From Ostrinia nubilalis (lineage: Eukaryota > Arthropoda > Insecta > Lepidoptera > Crambidae): a DNA stretch of 64,000 bases. Positions within the stretch are counted from its first letter, which is position 1, and each line of letters opens with the position of its first letter. The DNA is taken from positions 11,275,001-11,339,000 of the forward strand of contig NC_087110.1 of assembly GCF_963855985.1 (NCBI RefSeq), written 5' to 3'. The notes under the pieces are model-generated. The model searched no databases. It was not told the origin of the DNA and saw nothing but the letters and a program-made list of their open reading frames with translations. The position numbers and the translations under genes are program-made. This document shows positions 38,890 to 51,899 of the stretch, piece after piece.

Positions 38890-41150
38890 ACTGACTAGAC
38901 AGGTTGGAAAATATGAAAAGTATAAAATGATAAATAAAAGTATATCCCCAGAAGTAGAGCTTTTAGTAGTCTATACGTATAACACAGAACAATAAGCTTT
39001 CGGCCAACAAAAGCATTAGAACTGAGCGAGCGCCCGTTTCAATTAAAAACATCGTGCAATTAGTGAGCTATAAGTTTTTATGAAAATTGGTGTTGCTCTA
39101 ACTGCCGTACTCGGCACAGTACCGCGCATAGTAATCAAACTTGCAGTCAGTTTTATTGCTGGAATAAGCACAATGTGTTTGTATTTTGGAATGAAAAACA
39201 AACGCCGAATCATCTTCTATCTTCTTTTTTAAATCACCATTATCAGTAATTGACCTTAGGCCTTATACAGAAAGAAAGCTGGAAACTTATAAGCGCTTAC
39301 CGGCACTTGTCAGCGCTGGTCCGTTCGTTCACAAAGGAAGCAAATTTAATGGCATTTTATATGGCAGCATCCAGCGCTGACCAGCGCGTGTTGAAACTTG
39401 TCGGGGCCGTCAAAAAAATGTGTATTTCGCTTAACAACCTAATTGATATCAATATTGAAAGTCACTGTGTCTAAACAACAAAAGCTAAGGTTGTTACAAT
39501 ACACAAATACTTCAAGATCTCGTCTTTTAACAAATATAATTATAAGGGATTCCCCACCCACGCTCCTCGCAAATTCTATTTAGGAATTAATAACACAGAA
39601 TTGCTAGACTCTATGTGGCCTGCCTTCATTTCTTGGAATGAATACCGGCCATTATCGGAAAACTAATGATGTATTTCTTTTTTTACTTAATAAGTTATTA
39701 CGGAACATTTGAAGTTTATTTTGTAGCCCACGCATAATAATATAATTCTGTTTAGCATTTATAATGTTACGAGTTTTTGTGTTGTTCTTTACTCGGGGGA
39801 ATAAAACAACAGAATGCCGTTTATTTCTAGCTGACCCAACAGTCCAATTGGCCTGTCAATAAATGGAAATAGACATGTGTGAGATAAAAATAAATATAAC
39901 TTCAGGGAAACTTTTTAATAATACACAAGTAAGTTTTTTGATCCGCAGTTAACTCAACCAATTGTCAAGTTTTGTTTCTAATGGTTAAATATTAACAAAA
40001 TATAAACTAATCGTTAAAAATATGTTGTTCTAAAATAAAAGCTAAAAACTGCTTTCGAAAAACAGCTTCTCGTGAGACAATCGGTTGTTCTAACTACGGA
40101 TTGACTGTCCGATCTTCCAAATATGTAGGTAATGATGCTTAAAGCAAGTAATTATTATGAATACCCTCTTTAATTCCAAACAGACTTCCAAATAAAACCA
40201 CAAACAAAGAAAACTCGAACACGCCTTTTAATTGTAGAGCTTTTTATTGCAAACAAACAACGCATTTTAATTTCTCCAGCACTTAGGTGCGCGATAGAAA
40301 TATTATGGAAAACAAATTAGTTATTGCCACTCATTCTCGCCTAGAACAATAACTGCGTTGAAACAAAGGCCTGTGCAGACGAGGGACTTTTGTACTTTTG
40401 TCCGTAGAGGACAAAAATCGCCGAAAATTGGCACAAAAGTGACATTAACTTTTGCAAATGAGAGTACCGTAATGCATCGTCAAGTCAAACATTAATTTAG
40501 CACATGATGTCGTGCCCTGAGTGCCCAAACAACTGCACGCAGGAAGATTTAAAGTTAGCTACTGACAACGCCACTCTTGTAGCGGAGTTTTGGGCTGACA
40601 CTGTTAACCTATTGTCGATACAACAAGAAGAACATAATTAAGAGAATATTAACTTCTATTGGGTGTATAGTTGCGTTGGAGGCTATAGGGCTTGATGAGA
40701 GAGATAAGTGGTAGAATTAATATTGGGACGTGTAAAAGTGCTTATAAAAGCCTACTATAAAAATAAAAAAGACTATAATGTAGCAGCACGAACAAGGTAC
40801 ATACATGAAATTTTTATCGAATTGTTCTGCCATAAATGTCAATATAAACAACTTAATTGCAGACGAAGTAGGTATCTGTGTTAGCCGAGAGTGCAAAACA
40901 GATGATAAGATGTACTTCTCAATAACAGGTCAAGAATAAGAGATAATAATTACAGAATTATTCTGTCTTGTTTATTACCGTATTTACCTAGAAATATTTA
41001 ATTGCGTGCGTAATTTTTGTTTATGTTCAGTTCAAACATAAAATAAGTCATCTACATAAGTAATTACCTAATCTTGAAGATTTAAGTAACAATTAACTTT
41101 TTTCATATCTATTAGACAGTTTTTCAGTGACCTGCATGAAAATTTATAAG
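38890..41150. other. No gene recognised
   Basis: AT-rich. A weak inverted word pair (CAGCGCTGGTC / GCTGACCAGCGC) occurs at 39,310-39,390. No supported ORF or RNA gene. Confidence 0.4.
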
Positions 41151-41154
41151 ATAC

Positions 41155-41405
41155 TAGCGGCCGCCCGCTACTTCGTACGCGTGGATCCCGTTTTACCCAT
41201 ATAAGGGTGGAGTTTCGTAAAATTCGTTCTTAGCGGATGTCTACACCCTATAAGGAACGTCTTAGTGAGCACCTACGGTCTAAAAGGGGGTTCCTTTTAT
41301 CATGCAAAATTTGAGACTCCTAGCACTTGTAGTTTCTGAGATTTCGTGATGAGTGAGTGAGTGAGTCAGTCAGTCAGTCATTGACCTTTCGCTTTTATAG
41401 ATATT
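41155..41405 (+). mobile_element. LINE 3' tail, GCGGCCGCCCGC type
   Basis: CTAGCGGCCGCCCGCTACTT...GTGGATCCCGTTTTACC ... (GTGA)n(GTCA)n ... TTTTATAGATAT; same family as 34.0, 59.8 and 63.2-63.75 kb. Confidence 0.7.
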
Positions 41406-42427
41406 TGTTATAACTCCCATATAATCACATTATAAGAAGTCACACTGTTTATAGCTCGATGAGGCACTTTTCCAATATTTAACTTGACCCAAAAGTAAGT
41501 CAAGTTTTAAAAGTTTCATTGTTATTTAACTTTCAGCTGTTTATTCTACACTGTGTCAGCCACCGCTCCCGTTGAAAAGGGAAGTTTTTAATTTCATAAT
41601 CTAAATAGACAGGAGATCGTTTACTCAAATTGTATAATTCGCTTCCTGTTCAGGGTAATTTTGTGGAAAGACCACGAATTGGAATTGGAATTATATTACC
41701 TTTCGGAATAATTTCTGCGGAATAAGTTGGAATTGAAATATTTCGTTAAGTATTTTGGTACAAATACCTTTATTGTACAGACGACAGCGCATCAAGTTTA
41801 ATACTGTGGCATCTTATGTAGTTGGGATAACGGTTATTTTGCAACAAACATGTATAGTTAGATATGAAGTCGTACGTACTTAGCAAGAATATGATAAGGT
41901 CAAGTCAGGTCAAGGTCAAAATTTCTTTATTTGTTTAGACTAATAAATATTTCTTACAAATCGTCATTTTGCTCTTAAGGAGCCTCTACATGTCTCATAA
42001 TCTTTTTACCCTACCAACGCTTCGAGACCAACATTTGGCAAGTGCTGAGAAGAAGCGCCGCAACAAACTCAGTCACCACTGTCTGTCGGTCAAAGGAATA
42101 AGATTAGAAATAAGAACAGAAAGATACAAAAGGAATAATTGCAATTAAATGATTTTATAAAATTCAACCCCTAAAGGGGAATAACGGGGAAGAAACTTTT
42201 CCTGTGATAGATCGCAATCAAAACCGACAAGCCGCGGTCAAAAGCAAGTTTTGAAAACATACACACTGAAAATAATCTACAATTTGTTAACCTTATTAAA
42301 TTATAATAAATTGAGGACGCTTTCTTCCTTAAATTACTAAACCTAACAAATTAACAGCAACTTTAAACTTCCCACGGAGCAACTTGAAATACTTTAAGCT
42401 CTTACTTAGCCCCAGTTAAGACTTGAC

Positions 42428-42837
42428 TTATGGTCCTATGTCCCCTAGATGGGGCAGAGGGCGTCCACAACAGTCCTCCATCTCGTTCGGTCTTGAGCTT
42501 CTCGCTTGATCTCGCTCCAGGTCTTGCCGATCTTCTTCGCCTCGTCCGCTACAGTGCGCCGCCAAGTTTGCCTGGGTCGACCACGTTTGCGTTTTCCTTG
42601 GGGATTCCAATCCAGAGCCTGCTTAGGGATGTGATCGGGGTCCCTTCGGAGAGTGTGGCCAATCCAGTTCCACTTGCGGCGCTTGATCTGCTGGTCGATC
42701 GGAATTTCGTAGCAGCGTTCCAATAGCTCGACGTTGGAGATTTTCTCGGGCCAGTATATGCCGAGAATTCGGCGAAGGCAGCGGTTGATGAAGACCTGCA
42801 GCTGGTGCGAGATAACCTTGGTGACCTTCCACGTCAC
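42428..42837 (-). mobile_element. Longest LINE reverse-transcriptase C-terminal fragment
   Basis: Encodes an open stretch of 130 codons: VFINRCLRRILGIYWPEKIS, then a KRRKWNWIGHTLRR segment, then QALDWNPQGKRKRGRPRQTW and a CP-I end. This is the C-terminal region of a non-LTR retrotransposon reverse transcriptase (probably RTE clade). It is more GC-rich than its surroundings and has no stop inside, so the insertion is fairly recent or the region was lucky. Confidence 0.85.
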
Positions 42838-43880
42838 CCAGTTAAGAGTGTTATCTTTTTACCCTGTGGCCCTTTTAATTCCCGAGCACGGGAATTCAAT
42901 CTCACATTATTTTGTAACTGAAATAGCCGTAAAGGATAAAATGGAGCTTAGTGGGTCATTTTTCAAGTATGGCTTTCCGGAAAAAAATTCCGCGGCTTTC
43001 GTTGAATTCTGGGGATTATGCAAAAATTATAAATTTACATTTGCCAGAGATTTTGACCGCAGTGCGACGGAGTTTTATGCAGTGGTTCCCAAAGTTTTTA
43101 TTATGATGCTGACCCATGATTGAGTTTGCATCCAAGTTCAAAATTTGAGTTTTTTAGTAGCATGTATGCTCTTTCTGCTCTTTTACCCGACTGCGCCAGA
43201 AAGAGGGTTATTTTCCTAAATAAGTCAAGGTAAAAATATATTTATTGTTATGCGGTGGTAACATTTTTATTTTTGCAATAATGAAAGATAGGTACCTACA
43301 TACTTTGACAATTATAAATAACTTAAAAAAATCGAACATACTAAATCCGTTTTTAGTTGATCACATTTATGGTTGAACTCGGCTAGAAAAGGCTGTTGTC
43401 AATGAAATAAAAAGATACATTTTCTTGCTCGATTTGCTCACATGAGTGGTTCTATTAATATTGTGTCCAAAATATGTCGTGATTCAAATGTAGCGTCACC
43501 TATCTTTTACTGTAATTGATTCAACAATATGTTATCATCCCCAAAGAAACAACGCATACATAGTAAATGGAATTGAGTTCTAATCCCCCAACGGAAAAAT
43601 TGGCTTGTTAGATACAAGAATGTTTTAGAACCACTGTCCTAAAGTTAGGACAAGGTCGCTAGGTTGTTTGTTTTTATGACAACGAAGCTCACGGCCACTA
43701 GAATATAAATTTGCTTAATCAATGAACTCATGATGTGCTTTTGGAGAGATAACGCTTTTATAGCTTTGTCTTATCAGAGACAGGTTTTAAAAAGTTATAA
43801 ATCAGGTTACATGGGGTTTTTCCTAGCATACATATTATTACTATTAGAAATGAGTGAGGAAAGGAGAAATTTATTTTAAT

Positions 43881-44155
43881 ATCATCATCATCTCAGCCAT
43901 AGGATGTCCACTGCTGAACATAGCCCTCCCCCAATGCTTTCCATGCAGCCCGGTTGGTAGCGGCCTGCGTCCAGCGCCTTCCTGCTACCTTTATGATGTC
44001 GTCGGTCCTTGTGGGTGGACGTCCCACGCTGCATTTTCTGCCTCTTCAAATCGTCTGGCCAGTGTGAGGAGTGTAGGTCAAATCCTCCATTTGCCTCTGA
44101 TAAATTGGAGAGGGTCGTGTTTCTCTAGTGAATACTAAATGACCTGATGATGATG
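43881..44155. mobile_element. LINE 3' composite with inverted trinucleotide ends
   Basis: Starts ATCATCATCATCTCAGCCAT in antisense orientation, through GGCCTGCGTCCAGCGCC and CGTCGGTCCTTGTGGGTGG, then switches to GTCTGGCCAGTGTGAGGAGT and ends GACCTGATGATGATG. The (CAT)n start and (GATGAT)n end form inverted tails; 54.91-55.1 kb has the same arrangement. Confidence 0.7.
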
Positions 44156-44529
44156 TAGAAATGAGTTGTAGAGACGCTGCAAGTAGCCTAAATCAAAATC
44201 AATCAACATCAAAAGTATTTATTCAGTTTAGACCACAAGTGGCACTTATGAACGTCAAAATATAGTAAATAATAAAAAAAAGAAAAGGTAGCCCTTATGG
44301 GGCTACCTACTTAAATATGATACCATTCAGATCTTATGATGTAAAGATTTTAAACAATGAATCCTGAGCATTCTTTGTGGATCTTAGAAAGAAATTTCAA
44401 AGTCATTTGTACAATTAGAAATGAATAGTACCTAGGGGTACCTACATAACTTTCTATCTACTTGCCATAATCGTCTTGTCATAGAGGTTTGATGACGTGT
44501 CAAATATCTGAGCTGCATGCGAAATTCAA

Positions 44530-44715
44530 CAGTGTGCCTACCATGAGTTTACGTTAGGTGTGCTCGCTAGCGACTGCGTAAAAAAATGACATTTAAATGT
44601 ATGACATATTGTGCAGCGCCCCTAGCGGCTACTTTCAAGAAATAAAATCTTCATAGAATTTTTTGACGTATTCGCTAGCGAGCTCACCTAACGTAAACTC
44701 ATGGTAGGCACGCTG
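44530..44715. repeat. MITE, TTTACGTTAGGTG family, copy 2
   Basis: Ends CAGTGTGCCTACCATGAGTT...TACGTTAGGTGTGCTCGC and their complement; interior CAGCGCCCCTAGCGGCTACT shared with copies at 17.9 and 61.2 kb. The longest and best preserved copy. Confidence 0.88.
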
Positions 44716-44849
44716 ATTATTAGCAGAAAACGGTTTTATTGACGTGTTGAAGTAACGGAGTGATGGAATAAAACTATGGGAAATATAGGTACCTATAGCA
44801 GTCTCAGTAGGAAGAAGAAAGGTTGTTTTAAAAATATTTGTCTATGGAG

Positions 44850-44908
44850 ACATAAAACTTGAATATAGGCAAATGTTAAAAATATTTGCCTATATTCAAG
44901 TTTTATGT
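44850..44908. repeat. Perfect small hairpin
   Basis: ACATAAAACTTGAATATAGG plus CAAAT and its exact complement lie around a GTTAAAAAT-like loop. Possible foldback remnant. Confidence 0.75.
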
Positions 44909-44999
44909 TCACCTGCCTCTTTGCATGCTGTGTTTAAATGTTAGAAGTCTTATGTAGTCTAAAAGAAATATTATTGTAAATGGTAGATATCTCTTACGA

Positions 45000-45605
45000 C
45001 GTTTTCCAATAAACCAAAAGCACATAATATACGCACCTAATTATGTAAACATAAACAATAATGTTATCTAAACGAGCTTGCGATTATTATAAATAGATTT
45101 TTCATTGTTACATTACACACACTGAAAGTTACAGGATATGCAATTTAAAAACATATAAACTTTAATGAACGTTAACATTTATAACTCATATTTCAACAAA
45201 AATAATTGCTTGCGCTAATATTTCAATTTCGAATATTCCAACGAATGAAATCCAAAATTTCCCGAATCCAATCCAATTTCCAGAAGGCTTCCACGAAGGA
45301 TCTTTCAGTCCAAATACTCATGATGAATTTAAACCCAGTAATAAGCCTCCGCGCCGCCAAATATGGGCTGTAATGTTTTATTATAATTGATATTACGACG
45401 ATCAACTTTGATTCATTGCCTTATACCCCAAATCCTTTTGCAAACCCAATTTCAAACAACGCTTACGGGTTGGAGCGAAATTTGAAAATATAATGGAAGG
45501 AATTTTTGAGGGGCTTTTGCTATTTTTGCCCGTTCTAAGCTGTCTAGTAAATAAGTTCAACTATGTAAGCGGCAAGAATGTTTCTTTATATTAGGATTGA
45601 ATCTT
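45000..45605. other. No gene recognised
   Basis: AT-rich; no supported ORF, repeat or RNA gene. Confidence 0.4.
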
Positions 45606-45609
45606 AGGT

Positions 45610-45860
45610 CTTTATTATTATTTTAACCAACATGGGGATGCTCTTGGCCTGCAACTCACCAGGCAGAAAGTGATGATCAAGCCGAAAGGAAGCGAGCTTC
45701 TTCCGGAATCCTAAACTACCTAGAGAAACTTGCTATCTTTCCTTCTACAATTGAAACGACATGCTGTTAAGATTGTCGTAATGCCGACAGACTTGGGTAA
45801 AATGGTGGTAGCTAGCCATGTTCGCATGGCTGCAAGCCCAATAGGAACTAAGCAATGATG
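45610..45860 (-). repeat. tRNA-derived SINE body, partial
   Basis: Shares ordered blocks with 46.06-46.29 kb: GCTCTTGGCCTG, TCACC, CGGAATCCT, GCTATCTT, GCTGTTAA, GACAGACTT and GGTGGTAGCTAGCCA. It lacks the tRNA-related head. Confidence 0.6.
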
Positions 45861-46059
45861 TAGCAAGAATATTTTTCACTTTTATCAGTAAGAAAAGAAG
45901 TATTGATGTGAAACTTGAAACGACGTAGTTAATTTCATTACTTTTGACAAATAACATACTCGAATGCTTTTTTGATAGAGCAATATGTGATGTTCTGTTT
46001 GGGGATAGAACCCGTGACCTTTAGCATAGCCAAATCGGTCATATACACGTGCTATCTTT

Positions 46060-46372
46060 TTTTTATCCACAACGAGGAAGCTCTTGGCCTGTATCTCACC
46101 TGATGGTAAGTGAGGATCAGCGAGCTTCACCCGGAATCCTCTACCACGGAGGAACTGGCTATCTTACCTCTAACTGCCGGAACACAATAATGCTGTTAAA
46201 ATTATTGTTATGGCGACAGACTTAGGTAAGATGGTGGTAGCTAGCCAGGCGGACTTAGAACAAGCCCTACCACCAACTAAACCGAACAGAAAAATCTGCC
46301 CCCACTGAGAATCGAAATCGGGACCTCTGCGTCTGAAGCAGGTGGTCTTACCACTAGACTACAGAGGCGGTT
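46060..46372 (-). repeat. tRNA-derived SINE, head included
   Basis: Read on the - strand, the head at about 46,372-46,300 has an A-box-like TAGTCTAGTGGTAAGA and a B-box-like GGTCCCGATTTCGATTC, separated by a clover-leaf-like arm (CTGC/GCAG around a seven-base loop). The body continues to 46,060. It lacks a discernible full acceptor pairing, so it is a SINE and not a tRNA gene. Confidence 0.7.
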
Positions 46373-48380
46373 GATCTTATATCAAAGTGGAGCAACATTC
46401 GCATATCTAACACATCGGTTCCATGGTATTTAAACGACGGAGTTAACACAAATCGATGCCGTATCTCCGAATCAACATAAAGTACAACAGTTCCATATTA
46501 ATGCGTATAACTAAATTTGTAGTCGCGGTCGGTGGTAGGGTTGACACTTGTCACGGAACCAGACTTGTAACGGTGTCAAAACCTAATTACACAATGAGAA
46601 TTGATGTCAACGGCAGTTTATATGAGCGACTATAACATACAAGCGTCAATTTGAGAAAATATTCCTTTTTCAACTAAGCGAAGCAAAGAAAATGAATGAC
46701 TCGATCGTGTCAACCAACTCCTTGCAGAAGGACGTGGGACGACTACTCCCCTGAAGCCAGTCATCGCTTGCTCAAACAGCGAGCCACAGACTTAGGCGAA
46801 AGAATGTCTAGGCCGTCTAGCTCGGACAATAACTCGCAAATCCCTCCCAAAGACTTTGGATGACACTGACAAGTTTTAGCGAGTAGGCCCTGCCCATCTG
46901 GCAGGGAGAGCCTCATAAAACCGACTGGTTCCCGGACCAGTGGGTAAGCAGTTCCATGCATTTCCTGACGAAAAAGAAAACTCCTATCAAAGGGAGAGAA
47001 TCTATAATTTACTTCTTTTGTTTTAGTTAAATGACATCTACTGCTTGACAAAAGTCATCTCCAAGCATTTTCACAACGACCGGTCGTGCGTTGTCCGCAT
47101 CAAGATGTTTCTCGCGATCTTCATCACATTAATAATTATAATTTACTTACATCTATCAGTCTAAATGTAAATCAATTAATTTTCTACAATGTAACTTCCA
47201 GTTGTCGTTTCCAAAACATTCAATAACTTTGACATTTCCCGAATCCCAAACCAAACAGCTCCAAGACATCATTTAATCTGACATATCTGTCGCTGACAGC
47301 CCTGGCGAAACGACTCTGACCCCTCGGCAACAGTTACATTGTTAGCCAAGTCTCGAAACTTGGTTTTGATTAACTAACTATAGATAAATTGAAGTTGTGC
47401 TCGCAACTTTGGAATAACCGAGTCTAAGGTGGGAGGAACATATTGTAATGAGGTTCGTCCTGGTGAGGGCGAGGGAAGGTGTTTGTAATTTAATTTGTCA
47501 TTTTGTGACCTTTGACATTGATTTTTTCGCTTTTTGTAGGTTTTTACATTATTATATTAATAACTACCAGTAAGAGAGCCTAAAAGCTCTGAGAACTTTT
47601 GTGAGCTAACCATACCTTTCTTTTTATCTGTTTGAGAGAAGCTGTTTTGTGAATGTTAATAGTAAACACTTTAACTACTAAACGGGATCCTGCAAAAAAC
47701 AGTACCTGCAAAAAACGGGATGTCCCTAACACAGTTATACAATGGAAAAGACAAAGCAATTTAAACGGATGTCTAGACATAAAACGTCCCGAGAAACACT
47801 TGAGTGTTGGAAATACTTCGGAATCCATTAACATTATTATCCAACTTATCAACTTATTCTTTATTAAAAACATTATACTCGTATCAATTCAAAACCACGT
47901 CAAAGCTCTCACTAAACTATTAAGCTATTCTTCATTTCGCTTCCTTTTGCTTCGCGCTTAGAAACTTTTAGTCCAACTTCACCTAAGGAAATTAAAACCA
48001 TTCAGCCTTCCTAAAGTGTAAAGCGAGGAATTAAAAAGTTAGTTTTGATTTAACGGTGCTAGTCGACTGCGGATTCTAGAGGATCGGTACATTCTAGAAA
48101 GGACTTTAGTTTTAACTTCTTGGGATTTAACAAAAATGATGTAAGGATGTCCAATGCCCCTTTCTTGGGTTTGAACAGAAATTATTTTATCTGGGGCTGA
48201 TTTCAATCGTCCGATAACGAAGCCATTAAAGCAATAAAATCTTTTGTAGGAATTATTTCTGATATCATGAATTTTTGTATTTAATTCTACTGGCCTATAA
48301 CTGAAGAATAAACTTATGTATCATATTGACACATTTCCTGTACTGAAACTGTCAATGTGCCAAACTTATTCTTCCTATAA
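46373..48380. other. No gene supported; one GC-richer open patch
   Basis: Around 46,740-47,050 the - strand has an open frame of 96 codons in DNA more GC-rich than its surroundings (GFMRLSLPDGQG, LLSELDGLDILSPKS). I do not recognise it. It could be a decayed exon or transposon piece. The rest is AT-rich and empty. Confidence 0.35.
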
Positions 48381-48495
48381 GAATAGGATGTCCACTGCTG
48401 AACATAGCATTCCCCAATGATTTCCATAATGGCCGGTTGGTACTTGGTAGCGGCCTGCATCCAGCGCCTTCCTGCTACCTTTATGAGGGAAGGGC
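48381..48495 (-). mobile_element. Antisense LINE 3' remnant
   Basis: GATGTCCACTGCTGAACATA ... GGCCTGCATCCAGCGCCTTC ... CTGCTACCTTTATGA; complement of the RTE-like C-terminal end. Confidence 0.65.
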
Positions 48496-48647
48496 ACATA
48501 TACGCAGAACTGACGGCCAATGAAGCAGCAAGGTTCTGAAGTGGAGGCTACGTACCGGAAAGCTCAGAGTAGGACTTCCACGCACAAGATCTTTACAACG
48601 CTGTATAAATCAGAAAATTTGCTGATAACTGGTGACTTACGCCCGTA

Positions 48648-48798
48648 TTCACAAACGACGTTTGCTTAAGTCTTAAGTGAAGCAGTAAATCGAACGCACA
48701 GCGTTGAATAGAGCTCTGTGATTCATGGTTTGTGTGTTACCCTGTGCGTCCACGTGCAATGTGAGACCTCATAGTAATGTTTATCAATACGGGCGTTA
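48648..48798. repeat. MITE, CGCCCGTATT family, full copy 2
   Basis: Ends TTACGCCCGTATTCACAAAC and ATCAATACGGGCGTTAA; interior in reverse order relative to the 24.5-kb copy (AAATCGAACGCACAGCG, GAGACCTCATAGTAATG). Confidence 0.82.
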
Positions 48799-49539
48799 AA
48801 TTCTAAACGTGGAAAACATCATAGCCTAATCAGGAACTCCAGACAAGTGATCATGTAGTTGTAAACACTCTAATAACACCACACATTATGATGTTTTAAG
48901 ATTAGAAGGTCAAGCGAAGGGGAGGGCCGAACAAGTTGTCAACTCGGATGTGTTTGCGTTTACACTCGGCCGCTTTGCCCCTGTCTACCGCGGACAGTGG
49001 GTAAATATGCTCTGGAGTGGGGTACGTTTTAGGGGGGTATGTTGACAAAACATTATGCGTGGCAGACAGTTTGAATTTAATTAATTTGTTGCCATAATGC
49101 TTGTTACATTGCTGTTAGAACGGGACAATGGGTTTTGAGATATCTTGCTAATCTACGCGTAAAAGTTTTGGAAATGCTGTAGTTTTTTCAAGCGCTTAAA
49201 CATCTAAAATATGAGTAAGTATTGTATTTTCCTTAGGCCCTATTTGACCAAATTTTTATCAGAGAATTACTCCTGGTATAACTGGCACATTGACAGTTTC
49301 AGTATGGGAAATTGTCAAAACTGACGATTTATTCTGAGATTAATATTACTCTTGTTTGGTCGAATCCACCCTTAATAAGAAAATCCTTGCAACAAAAGAA
49401 AAAGTATTTAGTAGCAACTAAAGAATGATAAGTAATGTTTGCATGTAAAATTATAAAATGAACAGGTTTTAAGTAAATTAGTTAATTAGTATTAAGTAAC
49501 CATTTATATGTATATTGCACGCCATCTGCTTGGCAAATT

Positions 49540-49632
49540 GTAGCTGAACAATTTTACGTTTAAATTTAAGATCCATCAATGTATGATATGTACCTACAAT
49601 TGCAATAAACTAATTTGATTTGATTTGATTTG

Positions 49633-49663
<31 letters not shown>
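49540..49663 (+). mobile_element. Retroposon 3' end with long poly(A)
   Basis: AATAAACTAATTTGATTTGA repeats lead into an uninterrupted run of about 30 A. AATAAA lies about 30 bp before the run. This is a typical 3' end of a poly(A) LINE or processed insert; the 5' part is not recognised. Confidence 0.7.
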
Positions 49664-49665
<2 letters not shown>

Positions 49666-49931
49666 GTTTATATCCTTTGGCAGGTACATAGTACGTATAA
49701 GCCATGCTTAGTTTGGGACTAGATATCAAGCGCTATGTAAAATATCCACGGATATACCTATTTATCGTACTAAGGGCAGATTTTTCAATAATTGACTTTC
49801 CTATAAAAGATATCCGACGGTTAAAAAAATCAGTCCTTAAAGATATTGCACCATTGTTATTGTTTAAAGTATGTTTTGTTGTACTAAAGATGTAGAGACG
49901 ACAGCACATATTATTATGGCAGCTTATGTAT

Positions 49932-50075
49932 TCATCATCATCATCATCTCAGCCATAGGACGTCCACTGCTGAACATAGGCCTCCCCCAATGCTTTCCAT
50001 GTTACCATGTTACAATGGTTGGTAGCGGCCTGCGTCCAGCGCTTTCCTGCTACTTTTATGATGTCGTCGGTCTAT
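49932..50075 (-). mobile_element. Antisense LINE 3' end, (CAT)n start
   Basis: TCATCATCATCATCATCTCA, GGCCTCCCCCAATGCTTTCC and GGCCTGCGTCCAGCGCTTTC, ending GATGTCGTCGGTC. Confidence 0.7.
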
Positions 50076-50829
50076 GTATTGCTTATGTATAATATTTTGC
50101 AATAAAAATGTATATTTGAGTACATAGAAGATGTGAATACACGATATCACACAGTCCGCGTACGGAGCGACACCTTTTGAAATAGGCGCTTTAGTTTTGA
50201 ATTTGTAAGCGCCTATTCACGGAAGAGTCCCTTTTACACGGAAAATGTATGCCTATTTACTATTTATTATTTGTGAGTATAACTGAAGGGTGTTGGAATT
50301 GTATTGTGAATAAGGATTGTAATGGATATATTAAGCTCAATAGTAGATAGTACAGATATGTTTCTTATTTCAACTATTGTTATTTATAACTAATTTGGTA
50401 TGAAATAAGAAGTCATTATCTACTTGTGAAGTTTACATTTATCTCTCTGTTGTCTCGGTTTTGGTGTAGTTTTATTTTTATCTCAGCAGCAATACTACAA
50501 CCAAATAATAATAAATACAACCACAAAAAATCCTTAAAAGCAATAATAATACAACCACAAAATATCCTTATTTAATCATGGACCATCAGCCCGTACTGAC
50601 ATTTTTAAAGAATCACTCATAGGTGCGATCAAAAATGTGTCCTCTTTATTCTTCTCTCTGTTCTATAGACTACACAAAGGTTGTGGGATCGATTCCCGAC
50701 CGAGTCGGTTATTTATTTCTATAGGAAAATGTCATTTTTGCTTTTTACAATTTTATTAGTTGAATTTCAGATTTATCATGTTCATTAATAGTAGGTAGTT
50801 AATACACGTATAGTTGTTGCAACTTGCAA

Positions 50830-50966
50830 TTCACGAAGGCGAGTGAACTTTACATGTTTGGTGGCTCGCTACTGTTCTTTTTCAAAAGTTTTGATAGACA
50901 TTACATTATCGATATGTCCATGTACCTACACGTACAAGTAAAGCTCACTCGCCTTAGTGAGTAACT
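50830..50966. repeat. MITE-like inverted repeat
   Basis: AAGGCGAGTGAACTTTACAT near the left end pairs with GTACAAGTAAAGCTCACTCG-CCTT on the right with few mismatches. Confidence 0.55.
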
Positions 50967-51274
50967 TAAATCTACATAACAGCTACTTACTAAATCGCTA
51001 GTATCTTAAATTCACAAAACAGTTTCTTACCAGATCGCTGGTACTAGCTTAATACTAGCTTCTTAAGTAACGAGTTATATTAATAAACAAAAACCCATTT
51101 AGACGTAAACCATAACCAAAACAGTTTACTCCAACTCCGTCTGTAACCGCTTGTTTTCTCTAATTAATTAATATTTCCAATCTTTGTTTACAGCCAAAGC
51201 TTAGAAACAAAATCAGAGTTGGCGAAAGTTGGGGTTCCAATTCGCGGACAAACCGCCGCGCAAGAGACAAAGCA

Positions 51275-51655
51275 ATGCGTTGTAAGCTACAACAAGTTTC
51301 CGAGGGCGGGTGGGGCCTCAGTTGCAGCGGATACACTGAAAAAAAAATGGTTTGGTTACTGCTTACACAAACCAAAGTAACCGAAATAGCTCGCAGAATT
51401 GCTAAAATCAAGTGGCAGTGGGCGGGGCACATAGCTCGTAGAGACGTTGGCCGTTGGGGCAGGAAAGTTCTCGAGTGGCGACCACGGGCTGGAAGACGTA
51501 GCGTGGGCAGTCCTCCTACTAGGTGGACCGACGATCTGGTAAAGGTCGCGGGAAGAGCCTGGATGCGGGCAGCGCAGGACCGTTCATTGTGGAAAACCTT
51601 TGGGGAGGCCTTTGTCCAGCAGTGGACGTCATTTGGCTGAAACGAACGAACGAAC
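51275..51655 (+). mobile_element. LINE reverse-transcriptase C-terminal fragment, AACG tail
   Basis: Open for 121 codons. The product contains ARRIAKIKWQWAGHIARRDV, then WRPRAGRRSVGSPPTRWTDD and VKVAGRAWMRAAQDRSLWKT, ending GEAFVQQWTSFG and stop, followed by AACGAACGAACG. This is the C-terminus of an RTE-type element (the type usually labelled craniofacial development protein 2-like in automatic annotation). It defines the reading frame of all the smaller remnants in this window. Confidence 0.88.
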
Positions 51656-51899
51656 TGCTTACACAAAAATAGTGACTTGTGAACTGGAGGTTACTACCAA
51701 CTAGGTACTATGGTTATAAGGAACAAAATCTTGTGTAAATTAAACTAACTATTTTGTAGTGAGCTAAACCTGGTTTGGTTATAGGTTAGCACTCAGTTCA
51801 CAAGTAACTTTTTTATGTAAGAAACATTTTTTTAGTGTTAATTCAGTTATTTTCCGTTATTTAACCGTGTGGTTCCGGCTGAGTAGATTATGACCACGT

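Noticed and set aside
42428..42837. Host gene encoded by the 130-codon open frame
   Set aside because: The product is the C-terminus of a LINE reverse transcriptase; no start region or splice context.
46300..46372. Functional tRNA gene on the - strand
   Set aside because: A and B boxes and an anticodon arm can be drawn, but the acceptor stem does not pair convincingly and the sequence continues into a repeated SINE body seen also at 45.6 kb.
49633..49663. Processed pseudogene ending in the poly(A) run
   Set aside because: Poly(A) and AATAAA are clear, but upstream DNA does not translate into any gene I recognise; a LINE 3' end is the simpler reading.
51160..51666. 168-codon - strand frame as a gene
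   Set aside because: It is the antisense of the LINE reverse-transcriptase fragment in the + frame at 51,275-51,640, which has the recognisable protein motifs.
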